In this document: piece after piece, positions 52,591 to 60,922 of the stretch | How the letters are laid out: every line of letters starts with the position of its first letter | Position numbering within the stretch: the first letter of the stretch is position 1 | NCBI GenBank assembly: GCA_002337045.1 | Contig: DDFF01000003.1 | Location: 310,001-374,000 of the forward strand | Source: Bacteroidetes bacterium UBA1935 | GTDB taxonomy: Bacteria > Bacteroidota > Bacteroidia > Chitinophagales > Chitinophagaceae | Length of the DNA: 64,000 nt | Direction: 5' to 3' | Notes under the pieces: model-generated | Databases searched by the model: none | What the model was told of the DNA's origin: nothing | The model's input: only the letters and a program-made list of their open reading frames with translations | Position numbers and translations under genes: made by a program

Positions 52591-53811
52591 ATGACACAAA
52601 AGATATCATCAGAACTCGGAGAACATTACATAAAAAGTATGGAAAATAGAATATACTACGGCGAATATTCCTTAAAACATTGGATTGAACTAATTCTAAA
52701 AAAAAACATAGTTCTACCAGAATATCAACGCTACTTCGTTTGGGAAGAAGATGATGTTAAAAAACTAATTACAGCATTAAAGGATAAATTGTTTGTTCCA
52801 CCTGTTACAATAGGTGCATTTAAGATTGATGATGTAAACCAAAATTTAATCCTTGACGGACAACAAAGGTTAACAAGTATTTTATTAGCATATCTTGGTT
52901 TATATCCAGACAAATTGGAATACAAAAAAACAATCAAACAATTTGCTAATGAAAATGATGATAACGATGAGGATAATGACCTGCTGGACAACATTTTTGA
53001 ATGGAAATTCAATTTATTGATAGAAAAAGGAAACAATAAACAAGATATACTCTCAAGAATCAAAGCAGGGAATTACAAAAACGTAGAATTTAACATCAGT
53101 GCAAAATTTCTTGAAACGACGTTTTTGGGATTCTCATACTTAGTTCCATATATCCCTGACAAAAAGCAGCAGCAGAAATATTATTCATCTGTCTTTAGAA
53201 ATATAAACATTCAAGGTAAGCCATTATTACCACAAGAGAGCAGGGAGGCGTTATACTTCTTAGAAAACGATTTAAAACAGCTCTTTAAACCTGAGCTTTG
53301 CAGCGCCTATACAGTTAAAAACCTTAGCAGTACTTCTCCAATTGATTTTGTTCGGTTTTTATCATTGTTATCACAATTCAGAAATGATAAAACCGCAAAC
53401 AACGTAGCTCGTAGCTATAAGCAGAATATGGAAAAATATTATGAAGAATATATTTATTCCGTCATAACTGACGTTGATAGCAAATACGGAAAGTTTACAA
53501 CTATATTCCCCGAAAAAAAATACGAGGTCCGCATTTCAAATTTACAAGAAATTGCTACCACACTAGACATCCCGAAACAGTTTGCATCGATTATTGACTT
53601 GGACATGTATTTCTTTGGACTTGTATACATTGTTGTTTTTGAAAACAAAAAAATAACTGCAGGTACGGAAAATAACCTTAAACATGAAATAGAAGGCAAA
53701 ATTGAGGCTTTTAAAAATGACCCGTCCCACACGAGAGCCCCGAGCAATTTAGGACATTTAAGAGCAAGGATAAGTTCATCGATTGAAATTTATGAAAAGT
53801 ATGCATCCTAA
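52591..53811 (+). CDS. DUF262 (GmrS/ParB-like) protein
   Basis: 406 residues from the ATG at 52591; an in-frame ATG at 52561 is possible. YSLKHWIELILKKNIVLPEYQRYFVW and NLILDGQQRLTSILLAYLG (DGQQR at 89-93) are the DUF262 nucleotide-binding/ParB-like signature. The C-terminal half has no DUF1524 HNH motif that I can see, so it is not the typical GmrSD nuclease. AT-rich, overlapping the downstream HEPN gene by 11 nt. A two-gene defence or abortive unit is the best guess. Confidence 0.8.
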   Translation: MTQKISSELGEHYIKSMENRIYYGEYSLKHWIELILKKNIVLPEYQRYFVWEEDDVKKLITALKDKLFVPPVTIGAFKIDDVNQNLILDGQQRLTSILLAYLGLYPDKLEYKKTIKQFANENDDNDEDNDLLDNIFEWKFNLLIEKGNNKQDILSRIKAGNYKNVEFNISAKFLETTFLGFSYLVPYIPDKKQQQKYYSSVFRNINIQGKPLLPQESREALYFLENDLKQLFKPELCSAYTVKNLSSTSPIDFVRFLSLLSQFRNDKTANNVARSYKQNMEKYYEEYIYSVITDVDSKYGKFTTIFPEKKYEVRISNLQEIATTLDIPKQFASIIDLDMYFFGLVYIVVFENKKITAGTENNLKHEIEGKIEAFKNDPSHTRAPSNLGHLRARISSSIEIYEKYAS

Positions 53812-54541
53812 CATTCATAGCGACTTTATTTTATCACCCATTACTGATATCATTAAAAATGTTCTATCTGCCAGTTCGGGCATTGATGGAGGCATTGAAA
53901 CATACCCGTTATGCGACTATATTATGCAGTCTGTATTTATAAAAATGACCGGATTTCAAGAACAAAAAATGAAATGTATTTGTTGGGAATTAGCAAGTGT
54001 AGACTATGATTATAGACGAGCATTATTGGGGAATGACGACAAATTGGGCGAGTGTTCTTCCTATTCAGACAAAAACAAAATATACAAAAGGCTAGTTAGC
54101 CAAATAATAAAATACAATCACAAATTTGACATTACTAAAGACATTAGGGCTCAGGATATTTTAGAAGAAACGACATCGTACATTCAAAAAGAATTTTCAA
54201 ATACCAATTTATCAATTTGGGCTCAACGAGCTTTTAATGATTTTCAACGTACTTCCAACAAAATAAAACCAGAACATTTTATTAGAAAAAGTAAAGAAGT
54301 AACGAATCTATTTGAAACTAGCCTTATTGATAAATACGAGGTTTTATACAATAGTAGAAATAGAATTGCACATAATACCCCATCATATCAGCAGAACTTA
54401 CCTACATTAAAAACATTGGTTAACCCAAGCTATGAATTTGACAACTACTTTACCTATTTTACTTTATTAGTTTTAATCGACAATATATTCATAGCATTAT
54501 ATGACAAGTATTTGATTGCTTTTGATCAGTGTACAAATTAA
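53801..54541 (+). CDS. HEPN-like protein (candidate ribonuclease) paired with DUF262
   Basis: 246 residues from the ATG at 53801, alternative ATG at 53792. All-helical. It carries Arg186-NRIA-His191 in YNSRNRIAHNTPSY, the Rx4H HEPN catalytic motif, flanked by helices (FETSLIDKYEVLYNS and FDNYFTYFTLLVLIDNIF), as in MAE_28990/RiboL-PSP-type HEPN proteins. HEPN proteins often cleave RNA to stop growth during phage infection. The start lies inside the end of the DUF262 gene, so the two are coupled. Confidence 0.72.
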   Translation: MHPNIHSDFILSPITDIIKNVLSASSGIDGGIETYPLCDYIMQSVFIKMTGFQEQKMKCICWELASVDYDYRRALLGNDDKLGECSSYSDKNKIYKRLVSQIIKYNHKFDITKDIRAQDILEETTSYIQKEFSNTNLSIWAQRAFNDFQRTSNKIKPEHFIRKSKEVTNLFETSLIDKYEVLYNSRNRIAHNTPSYQQNLPTLKTLVNPSYEFDNYFTYFTLLVLIDNIFIALYDKYLIAFDQCTN

Positions 54542-54616
54542 TATTGATCTACGAACTTCACATCACTAAATAAATGAAGAATGGCAAATCAAATAACTAC
54601 GTCATCCGTATAAAAA

Positions 54617-54645
54617 GAAACTCCCCCGCAACGCAGGGGAGCTTC
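54617..54645 (-). terminator. Terminator of the S24 repressor gene
   Basis: GAAACTCCCC / GGGGAGCTTC around a 9-nt loop, followed on the minus strand by CTTTTTAT. It ends 6 bp before the repressor stop codon region at 54651. Confidence 0.75.
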
Positions 54646-54650
54646 TTTTA

Positions 54651-55367
54651 TCAAACCGTTATCTCAAACTTCTTAGGTGGTGGCATGTCCCAGTCTATTT
54701 TGCGTTTTACGAGCCATAGCTCTTTTATCTCGCTCATAGGCAGGGTAAACTGCGGGTAGAATTCTTCGTTATCGCTGATGCATACATAGGTGCGGTCGTC
54801 TTTGCGGAAGAGGCGCTTTACCATAATGCGGTCTTCTGTTACCACCACGTATATATAAAACTGTGCCGTGCTGTTCCAGAATTCAGGCTCTACCCTTTCG
54901 CATACCATCAGGAAGCCTTCCTTCAGTGTAGGCTCCATACTGTCGCCGCTCACCTCAAACGCACGATACCTGTCACCACGGTATGGCAGGTTGGGCAGGT
55001 GCATCTGCTGCAGCTCTGTAGCATAGGTAGGGTCCAGATAATGCTTGCTGTAGCCTGCCTGTGCCATGATGGGTACTACAGGAATGCCTTCGGGTATGCT
55101 ACCGTCGCCAAAGGCTTTCATTCGCCGCAGTGCATCGCCGGTTATACGGTTTGCCGCGGGGTTGTACACACCGCCAAAAAGCCTGTCGGGGTCTATCCCC
55201 AATACGTTGGCCGCTTTTTCTTTCAGCTCATCGTCCAGCTTTTCCTTTTTAAAATTGTAATAGAGCGTGCTGCGTGGTACTTCCATCGCATCTGCCAGGC
55301 CATGTACACCCAGCTTGCTCATACGGGCCGCATTCTGCAATGCCTCGCCTTCGTGTAATTGTATCAT
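54651..55367 (-). CDS. Prophage-type XRE/S24 self-cleaving repressor
   Basis: 238 residues. N-terminal HTH (LADAMEVPRSTLYYNFKKEK). LexA/CI-like S24 domain from about residue 90: cleavage site Ala104-Gly105 (MAQAGYS), catalytic Ser143 (VSGDSMEPTLKEG) and Lys184 (IMVKRLF). DNA damage would trigger RecA-assisted self-cleavage. Faces a small Cro-like gene across an operator region at 55520-55593, the layout of a lysogeny switch. Confidence 0.9.
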   Translation of the reverse strand: MIQLHEGEALQNAARMSKLGVHGLADAMEVPRSTLYYNFKKEKLDDELKEKAANVLGIDPDRLFGGVYNPAANRITGDALRRMKAFGDGSIPEGIPVVPIMAQAGYSKHYLDPTYATELQQMHLPNLPYRGDRYRAFEVSGDSMEPTLKEGFLMVCERVEPEFWNSTAQFYIYVVVTEDRIMVKRLFRKDDRTYVCISDNEEFYPQFTLPMSEIKELWLVKRKIDWDMPPPKKFEITV

Positions 55368-55380
55368 AGAACGTGGGTTG

Positions 55381-55508
55381 TTTTTTTAATTAGCTGATTT
55401 GATGATTAGCATATTAGCTGATTGCATACACTTTATAACCTGCCATTCGTCTTTACTTCATCTGCCAATCGGCATATTCGCTAATCAGCCAATCATCAAA
55501 AAAAATTC
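55381..55508. repeat. Octamer-period inverted element E1
   Basis: The left arm uses 8-bp units TTAGCTGA, TTTGATGA, TTAGCATA, TTAGCTGA. The right arm uses TCTGCCAA, TCGGCATA, TTCGCTAA, TCAGCCAA. The flanks are T-run and A-run. Same architecture as E2-E6 but with a different unit. It lies between the repressor start and its operators, so it may be in the repressor leader. Confidence 0.65.
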
Positions 55509-55519
55509 TTCAAAAAATA

Positions 55520-55593
55520 TTTGGACAATTGTTCAATATCTGTACATTTGTACAAATGAAACTACATTGTTGCTACACTGTTGCACAAATGTA
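55520..55593. promoter_or_regulatory. Lysogeny-type operator/promoter region
   Basis: TTTG (55520-55523), a 19-bp spacer and TACATTTG (55543-55550) form a perfect rightward promoter for the Cro-like gene. Three TTGnACAA sites overlap it: TTGGACAA (55521), TTGTACAA (55548, within the palindrome CATTTGTACAAATG) and TTGCACAA (55581). A leftward -7 TACATTTG for the repressor lies at 55586-55593. Confidence 0.7.
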
Positions 55594-55617
55594 TAAAAAC
55601 TTTTAAAACAAATAACC

Positions 55618-55833
55618 ATGCTAACCGAAAAATTTTCTATCACCGAGCGCGCGCAGTTGCGTGCTACACTGGAGGCCTACGGCGCTATTAAGGATTGTGC
55701 AGAGAAAACAGGCATCCACCGTTGCACCATCAGCCGCGTACTGAAAACAGGCGAAGCCACCACACCCGTCATCAGCAAACTACGCATCTACCTGCAGGCA
55801 ATAAACATGCACGTGTATGTAGAGGCAGCATAA
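55618..55833 (+). CDS. Small Cro-like HTH protein
   Basis: 71 residues. A helix-turn-helix (YGAIKDCAEKTGIHRCTISRVLKTGEATTPVI) makes up most of the protein. It faces the S24 repressor and has the rightward promoter at 55520-55550. It may antagonise the repressor or act as an early regulator. Confidence 0.72.
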   Translation: MLTEKFSITERAQLRATLEAYGAIKDCAEKTGIHRCTISRVLKTGEATTPVISKLRIYLQAINMHVYVEAA

Positions 55834-55877
55834 AGCAGCAACGCGTATATACAAACGACTAAAAAATTTATTAAACC

Positions 55878-56378
55878 ATGCGACACATTATACAAAAGCA
55901 AATGTTTCACTCTCCGCAGCAAGGCGGTATGGCAGATGCAGTAAGCAGCATTATCGGCGAGGCACTGGCAGCGCAGCGTATGTATTGCGCCCCATCGTGG
56001 CAGTATGGTGTGTTAGCAGCAGATATCCCTGAAAAGAAAAATGCCCGGAGTAGAAACTGCGGGCCTTTCAAAACAAAAAATAAAAAACACGAAGCGAAGA
56101 TAATAAACTATTTAGAATTTGAAACAATATGTATCACAAACACACACATATTGATAGAGTGGACACTGCCGCAGATGAAAGAGAATGAAACACTGCGCAT
56201 CAGCAGGGCAGCTTTTGAACAATGGTTGTACAAAACCTGCCGGCTGGATTGGTGCCTGACCGAACTGATAAGCGGCGAACACCAGACACAACCCACCTAC
56301 GAATGGATATATGCCCAACACGGCATCAGCACCACAGAGCTGAAAACCTATATCGTAGAATGCAGGTTGATTAGTTGA
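55878..56378 (+). CDS. Phage-region protein of unknown function
   Basis: 166 residues. N-terminal half is low in recognisable motifs (SSIIGEALAAQRMYCAPSWQYGV); C-terminal half is helical with conserved-looking Trp and Cys residues (FEQWLYKTCRLDWCLTELI). No signal peptide. Its last codons run into octamer element E2, so the repeat touched or created the C-terminus. It follows the Cro-like gene on the same strand. Confidence 0.55.
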   Translation: MRHIIQKQMFHSPQQGGMADAVSSIIGEALAAQRMYCAPSWQYGVLAADIPEKKNARSRNCGPFKTKNKKHEAKIINYLEFETICITNTHILIEWTLPQMKENETLRISRAAFEQWLYKTCRLDWCLTELISGEHQTQPTYEWIYAQHGISTTELKTYIVECRLIS

Positions 56379-56462
56379 TCGGTTGAATAGTTGACTTGTT
56401 GATAAGAACGAGTAAACAAATCAACTAATAAACAAATCAACAGAGCAACAAACAAGTAAACA
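56366..56462. repeat. Octamer-period inverted element E2
   Basis: Left arm units GTTGATTA, GTTGATCG, GTTGAATA, GTTGACTT, GTTGATAA; right arm units AAATCAAC, TAATAAAC, AAATCAAC, AGAGCAAC. Period exactly 8 on both arms. Confidence 0.8.
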
Positions 56463-56477
56463 ATAAAACACAGATAT

Positions 56478-56855
56478 ATGCAAGAGAACATCTTTCACAA
56501 CCGTGTCAGCAGCTGGATCCGTAGCTATCGCAATCCTGAGGCGCTTGATTGGGTACGTCGCTTTGTAGACAACAGCAACGAGCCTGTCAATATCAAAGAA
56601 CAACTCTATCGCGAGATAGACTATAAAGAAACGCGCCTGCGTCAGATGCCCGGCTTCACCGTATGTGGCAGCAATACCTACCTGGCCGATGAGAAAGGTG
56701 CACCACGTGTATATGCTACACGCTTTGGCGCGGTGTGCAAACTGGCAGAGCTGGCACTGAAAGGCTACGATGTAGAGCTGGAGCAGGATGGCACCACGTT
56801 CCGCATCACACTAACGCAGCCGGCCCCTGTAAACGGTATGGAAGCTGCAGCGTAA
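56478..56855 (+). CDS. Phage-region protein of unknown function
   Basis: 125 residues, no signal peptide. WIRSYRNPEALDWVRRFVDNSNEPVNIKEQLYREIDYKETRLRQMPGF suggests a helical DNA- or protein-binding module; the second half (VYATRFGAVCKLAELALKGYDVELEQDG) is alpha/beta. No family recognised. Between octamer elements E2 and E3. Confidence 0.55.
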   Translation: MQENIFHNRVSSWIRSYRNPEALDWVRRFVDNSNEPVNIKEQLYREIDYKETRLRQMPGFTVCGSNTYLADEKGAPRVYATRFGAVCKLAELALKGYDVELEQDGTTFRITLTQPAPVNGMEAAA

Positions 56856-56964
56856 TGCACAGCCGCACACAATCGTACCATGCCTTATCAATGAAAACAA
56901 CCTGCCACTGGCAGGTAAGCAAACAAGACTAACTAAGGCAAAAATATAAAGCTGTATAGAGCGG

Positions 56965-57051
56965 GGTGCAACAATACAAGGTGTGTTGATCATTTGGCTA
57001 TCGTGATTTAACTGCTAAACAAACCACCCGCCACAACACACCCGTTGCGCC
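56965..57051. other. Composite inverted repeat, candidate structured RNA
   Basis: Outer arms GGTGCAAC / GTTGCGCC (one G-U) and inner arms GGTGTGTTG / CAACACACC enclose a 45-nt loop. It sits in the 353-bp space after the 56478 gene. A smaller hairpin ACCTGCC-ACT-GGCAGGT lies at 56900-56916. No gene is seen in 56856-57068. Confidence 0.5.
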
Positions 57052-57068
57052 TCGTCCTATATGGCATG

Positions 57069-57207
57069 TTGGTTGATTTGTTGATTAGTTGAACAGTTGA
57101 TTGGTTAATCAGATAAGGTTAACATACAAATCAACTAGTAAAAGAATCAACAGAGCAACTAATCAACCAATCAACAGATAAACCAATCAACTAGTAAACA
57201 ACAATCA
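57069..57207. repeat. Octamer-period inverted element E3
   Basis: Left units begin GTTGATTT, GTTGATTA, GTTGAACA, GTTGATTG; the right arm carries up to eight nnnTCAAC-type units (AAATCAAC, TAATCAAC, CAATCAAC and variants). It ends at the start codon of the next gene. Confidence 0.8.
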
Positions 57208-57208
57208 C

Positions 57209-57478
57209 ATGAATAATTGTATCAACGTACAAGCCGTACAGACGAATGATGAAAGCTTTGCACGTGCACTCAGCATCACAGAGCAGCGAGAAACGGAGAT
57301 AGACCAACTGATGGACAAGTGCCATGCAGAAACCAGCACCTACCCCGATGCCATTGCAGCCATATCTGCCACACTAACCAATGCCAACGAACTGGCCTAT
57401 GCCTGCTTCCACCTGGGCGCATTTGCAGAAAGCCAACGCAGCAAACATAAACTGCTCTACAAGCTGTTGGGAGAATAG
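57209..57478 (+). CDS. Phage-region small protein of unknown function
   Basis: 89 residues, mainly helical (SITEQRETEIDQLMDKCHAETST, AIAAISATLTNANELAYACFHLGAFAESQ). It directly follows element E3, which ends 2 bp before the ATG, and its stop codon is the start of element E4. It looks like a small regulator or accessory replication protein, but nothing proves it. Confidence 0.55.
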   Translation: MNNCINVQAVQTNDESFARALSITEQRETEIDQLMDKCHAETSTYPDAIAAISATLTNANELAYACFHLGAFAESQRSKHKLLYKLLGE

Positions 57479-57524
57479 TTTGTTTGTTGACTGGTTGATT
57501 TGTTGACCAGTTAATTAGTCAAAC
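57478..57524. repeat. Octamer-period element E4 (short)
   Basis: GTTTGTTT, GTTGACTG, GTTGATTT, GTTGACCA, GTTAATTA then GTCAAAC. Mostly the left arm only. Begins on the stop codon of the previous gene. Confidence 0.65.
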
Positions 57525-57534
57525 TATATACAAG

Positions 57535-57708
57535 AAAAAGCCCCCTAAGCTCAATAGCACCGTCATGTGCGTAGCACTGACCACGCTCAATGCGTATTCC
57601 GCGTAGCAACAGCGTATAGCTATCCATAAAACATGCGGAGCATTGGTTTTAGGGGGTCTTTTTCTTTGTTACTTTCTTTTGGACAAGCAAAAGAAAGTAA
57701 ACGCTGAG
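57535..57708 (+). repeat. Structured repeat element, copy A
   Basis: From TAGCACCGTCATGTGC (57555) through GCGGAGCATTGGTTTTAGGG to the hairpin TTACTTTCTTTT-GGACAAGC-AAAAGAAAGTAA (57669-57700). An outer stem pairs AAAAAGCCCCCTAA with TTAGGGGG-T-CTTTTT. Copies B (58601) and C (61498) share about 110 bp and the hairpin. It ends 67 bp before the RecT-like gene. Confidence 0.75.
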
Positions 57709-57774
57709 TATAGCACCAACGCCCAAAGAGAATTGAAGAATCAAGAACAACAGACGAAACTAAAGACACAGCAC

Positions 57775-58515
57775 ATGAAACAAGAACAAAACATATCAAC
57801 CCATCAACAAACAGATATCATATCCACCCTCTTTATACATGGCGACATCAGCAGGTTATCGCCCGTGCAGAAGGTTGACTACTACCGCCAGGTGTGCGAC
57901 AAGCTGGGGCTTGACCCATTGTCACAACCCTTTCGCATACTACGCCTGCACGGGCGCGAGATTATGTATTGCGACCGTGGTGGTGCACAGCAACTGAATA
58001 AACTGCACCGTGTAAGCCACGAAATACGCAGCCGCGAAAACGTAAACGGATGCTATGTAGTAACAGCACAGGCATCTACCCCCGATGGCCGTAAAACGGA
58101 AAGCCTCGGTGCTGTACCCATCATCAACCTGAAGGGTGAAACCCTGTGCAATGCCATGATGAAGGCAGAGACGAAAGCAAAGCGCCGTGCCACGCTCGAC
58201 CTCTTGGGGCTCGGTATACTCGACGAAACAGAAATACCCCCTAACCCACAAAAGGGAGAAGAAGACAACGCGATAGATTGGCAACTATTAGAAGGTGCAG
58301 TTCCCCCTTCAGGGGGCGGAGGGGGTAACTCGGGTTGGATACCCACTTCAATGTTCCTCGGTATAAAGGGCTTGACAAAAGCCGTTGGCAGTTGTACCAC
58401 AGAAGAAGAACTACTGCAACTATACAACGAAAATAAAGAACGTATAGACAATGCTCCGGAACTAAAGCAACTCTTTACCACAAGAAAGATTCAGTTGCGG
58501 AAGACTGCAGCGTGA
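57775..58515 (+). CDS. RecT/Bet-like single-strand annealing protein (probable)
   Basis: 246 residues from the ATG at 57775; the open frame continues upstream through repeat copy A, but that part is repeat sequence. SPVQKVDYYRQVCDKLGLDPLSQPFRILRLHGREIMYCDRGGAQQL resembles the Bet/RecT core, and AMMKAETKAKRRATLDLLGLGILDETE matches its end. It would pair single strands in phage recombination or replication. Directly before a coupled small frame. Confidence 0.68.
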   Translation: MKQEQNISTHQQTDIISTLFIHGDISRLSPVQKVDYYRQVCDKLGLDPLSQPFRILRLHGREIMYCDRGGAQQLNKLHRVSHEIRSRENVNGCYVVTAQASTPDGRKTESLGAVPIINLKGETLCNAMMKAETKAKRRATLDLLGLGILDETEIPPNPQKGEEDNAIDWQLLEGAVPPSGGGGGNSGWIPTSMFLGIKGLTKAVGSCTTEEELLQLYNENKERIDNAPELKQLFTTRKIQLRKTAA

Positions 58516-58679
58516 TGTTGGAGTTGAAGGAATGCGACTATGCAGTAATATGGCAATGCGATAATGGAGTCTTTCAGGAGTTATTGGAGAAGGAAAAGCG
58601 ACTGCCAGATAGCACCGTCATGTGCGATAGCACTGACCACGCTCAATGCGTATTCCGCGTAATAACAGCGTTGAGCTAA
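58515..58679 (+). CDS. Short frame coupled to the RecT-like gene, ends in repeat B
   Basis: 54 residues. Its ATG shares a base with the RecT-like stop (TGATG). The first 30 residues (LELKECDYAVIWQCDNGVF...) look like unique coding sequence; the rest is encoded by repeat copy B. Either a small gene cut by the repeat or chance coupling. Confidence 0.35.
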   Translation: MLELKECDYAVIWQCDNGVFQELLEKEKRLPDSTVMCDSTDHAQCVFRVITALS

Positions 58680-58900
58680 CCCTAAAACATGCGGAGCATT
58701 GGTTTTAGGGGGTCCTTTTCTTTGTTACTTTCTTTTGGACAAGCAAAAGAAAGTAAACGCTGAGAACAGCACTGAGCTTGAAGAGAACTGGTGTTGTGAC
58801 CAGATTGCTTCGTTCATCGCAATGACGCGAGTAAAAGGAAGACGAGTAACGATATAGCCGTACAAGTGTGCGACGCAACGATGCACGATAGTAGTAACAG
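58601..58900 (+). repeat. Structured repeat element, copy B
   Basis: Begins ACTGCC at 58601; contains ACCCTAAAACATGCGGAGCA, the hairpin TTACTTTCTTTT-GGACAAGC-AAAAGAAAGTAA (58725-58756) and a downstream TACAAGTGTGCGACGCAAC (58861-58879) shared with copy C. It also carries ATTGCTTCGTTCATCGCAAT, a form common in many bacterial genomes. Confidence 0.75.
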
Positions 58901-58920
58901 AGCCTGTGGCAAAAGAAACC

Positions 58921-59295
58921 TTACAACATCATATACCCGAAAGGCAAAAGCAAAACCATGAGCAGCAACTCTATACATACACACTCTCTGCGGGTAAACT
59001 GCATGGCAAAGAGCATCACCTCTACAACAAAAGTCAGTACGGTGAGCAGTATATATGCCAATGCCAGTTCTTGCCTGTATGGCAGCTTCAGCAGTGTAAA
59101 GAGGAGTACGGGCAGCGCCATGGAAAGCAACAAGACGCGGTATGGCGTCAGGTATTTGCGGTATTGGCTCAGCGGCAGGTATCTGCGCTCTTGTACAAAT
59201 GCGTTGGCCTGTTGTATGTACGGACGATATGCATCGATGGTGAGGAAACGCAGACTGTTGGTAAGTCCGTTGTATATACGCTGTGTTAACTGCAC
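58921..59295 (-). CDS. Small opposite-strand membrane protein
   Basis: 124 residues from a GTG start. Soluble N-terminal 45 residues (NGLTNSLRFLTIDAYRPYIQQ) then three helices (YRVLLLSMALPVLLFTLLK, LALAYILLTVLTFVVEVMLFAM, CIELLLMVLLLPFGYMML). It lies on the minus strand inside a plus-strand replication module, like the pair at 60527/60923. Role unknown. Confidence 0.5.
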   Translation of the reverse strand: MQLTQRIYNGLTNSLRFLTIDAYRPYIQQANAFVQERRYLPLSQYRKYLTPYRVLLLSMALPVLLFTLLKLPYRQELALAYILLTVLTFVVEVMLFAMQFTRRECVCIELLLMVLLLPFGYMML

Positions 59296-59427
59296 AATGA
59301 GGGTGATTTAGTTTTTGTTTTGAACTACCAATATACTACCACCCGCAGCCGACAACAAAATATTCATCAACCTATAACATCAGAATAACAATTAATAAGA
59401 ACACAACCGAACCAAAACCTGAAAACT

Positions 59428-60447
59428 ATGAGTAAGAAATTCACGCCCTGGTTTCCGCACGAAACCAACCCGCGCAGCAACAGAAAACTGAAAGCACTCT
59501 TCAACACATACGGCGGTGCGGGCTATGGCTATTGGTGGATACTGCAGGAGATACTCTGCAGTCAGCCGGAATATAAACTGGACATAACAGACGAATTTGC
59601 CTATACAGAACTGGCAGACGATATGCGTTGCGAATATGATTTTCTGGAAAGATTTATCAACGATTGCATCAATAAATTTCACCTGTTGCAGTGCGATGAT
59701 ACGCATTTGTGGTGCCCCACACTTACAGATGCATTGCGCCCGCTTGAAGAGAAGCGTGCCTATTTGAGTGAATGTGGTAAAAAAGGTGCTGAAAAGAAGA
59801 AAGAAAAGAAGCTTAAGGCTAAAGAAAATGCAAGGGAGGCTGAAGGGGGGCTTGATGTTTTGGAAGCAGAGAAGAAAAGAGAAGAAAACAGAACAGAAGA
59901 AAAGAGTAGAGAAGAAGTAGTATTACATAACACGAGTAATACTGCTACTCCTGCTGCAACGCTCCATAACGCTATCGCTACGGAGCAGCATGTAAACAAC
60001 AACACACCCCTACCCTTTGCATCGCTCGACGATTTGAAACTACGCGCACTTGCAGACACCGTACACTTCGTACCCATCCACCTGCGCCCCGGCAGGATAC
60101 AAACCGAAGCACACCTGCCCCTGTGGCTCGATGCCTTCAACAAATGGCTGCGCTATGGTGGCGAGCATGTAAAGAGCGAACGCGATTATCGTTTCCACTT
60201 CAACAACTGGATACAACGACAGGATATGTCTAAGAACCCCGAACACTACAATCCGCTAACCGACAATACACCCCAACGCGGCAAGTACAAAGGCAGGCAA
60301 CTACCCTCTGCCCCTGTAGGCATCAGTGCCAAAGAAGCCCTGCGCCGCCACAAAGAAGAAATGGAACGCAGCCGCATCATAGACGAACAACTGGCCATAG
60401 CCCGCGGCAAAATAAAACCCGAGGATCTGGTGAAGCCTGTTGATTAG
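59428..60447 (+). CDS. DUF4373 (Lin1244/Lin1753-like) replication protein
   Basis: 339 residues. FTPWFPHETNPRSNRKLKALFNTYGGAGYGYWWILQEIL and the following ERFINDCINKFHLLQCD are the DUF4373 phage/mobile replication domain. A long charged low-complexity region follows (about 115-175: KKKEKKLKAKENAREAEGG), then a helical C-terminus. In phages these proteins start DNA replication or load helicase, which fits the DnaB-like gene nearby. Confidence 0.85.
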   Translation: MSKKFTPWFPHETNPRSNRKLKALFNTYGGAGYGYWWILQEILCSQPEYKLDITDEFAYTELADDMRCEYDFLERFINDCINKFHLLQCDDTHLWCPTLTDALRPLEEKRAYLSECGKKGAEKKKEKKLKAKENAREAEGGLDVLEAEKKREENRTEEKSREEVVLHNTSNTATPAATLHNAIATEQHVNNNTPLPFASLDDLKLRALADTVHFVPIHLRPGRIQTEAHLPLWLDAFNKWLRYGGEHVKSERDYRFHFNNWIQRQDMSKNPEHYNPLTDNTPQRGKYKGRQLPSAPVGISAKEALRRHKEEMERSRIIDEQLAIARGKIKPEDLVKPVD

Positions 60448-60530
60448 TTGACTGGTTGATTCGTTGATTAGAGATTAGTAAAACATGTTCATAACAAGTC
60501 AACAAATCAACTGATGAACAAGTCAACTAC
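60438..60530. repeat. Octamer-period inverted element E5
   Basis: Left units GTTGATTA, GTTGACTG, GTTGATTC, GTTGATTA; right units AAGTCAAC, AAATCAAC, TGATGAAC, AAGTCAAC. It overlaps the stop of the DUF4373 gene and reaches the end of the convergent small membrane gene. Confidence 0.8.
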
Positions 60531-60895
60531 ATCCTCCAAGCACCTGAAAACATGACAAAGAAAAACACAGCAACCATATTAATGCAAAGCAATAGCACCG
60601 TAAGCAGCATACCCGCTATCCATGGCATGCGCCTGCCCCATGCAGTGTATTCTATACATACCATAGTTGTAACCACTGCTGCCAGCGATGCACCACTCAG
60701 CACCGCATCCTGCAAAGGGAAAGCCAATGCAACAGGATATGCCACCGCGCATACAGCACAAAGTATACGCACTACGCGATACACAGTACTGCCATCGGCA
60801 GCGGTACGCAACAGCACCCAATGCAGCAGGCGGGTAATGCCCAGCACCACCAGCATATACAGTATCAGCCACAGCAGCCATTGTTCATTGCCCAT
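60527..60895 (-). CDS. Small four-helix membrane protein, paralogue of the 60923 protein
   Basis: 122 residues. Four helices (LLWLILYMLVVLGITRLLHWVLL, YRVVRILCAVCAVAYPVAL, GASLAAVVTTMVCIEY, WIAGMLLTVLLLCINMVAVFFFVMF). It shares LHWxLxR, YxVxRIxC, MxxxxFFF and other positions with the protein upstream at 60923, so the two arose by tandem duplication. Opposite strand to the replication genes. Function unknown; a moron-type exclusion or surface-protein role is possible. Confidence 0.6.
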   Translation of the reverse strand: MGNEQWLLWLILYMLVVLGITRLLHWVLLRTAADGSTVYRVVRILCAVCAVAYPVALAFPLQDAVLSGASLAAVVTTMVCIEYTAWGRRMPWIAGMLLTVLLLCINMVAVFFFVMFSGAWRM

Positions 60896-60922
60896 AGCAC
60901 AATATTACAGAAAGAAAAAACA

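Noticed and set aside
57643..57774. N-terminal extension of the RecT-like protein
   Set aside because: The extra codons are the translated repeat copy A; the ATG at 57775 gives the expected family start.
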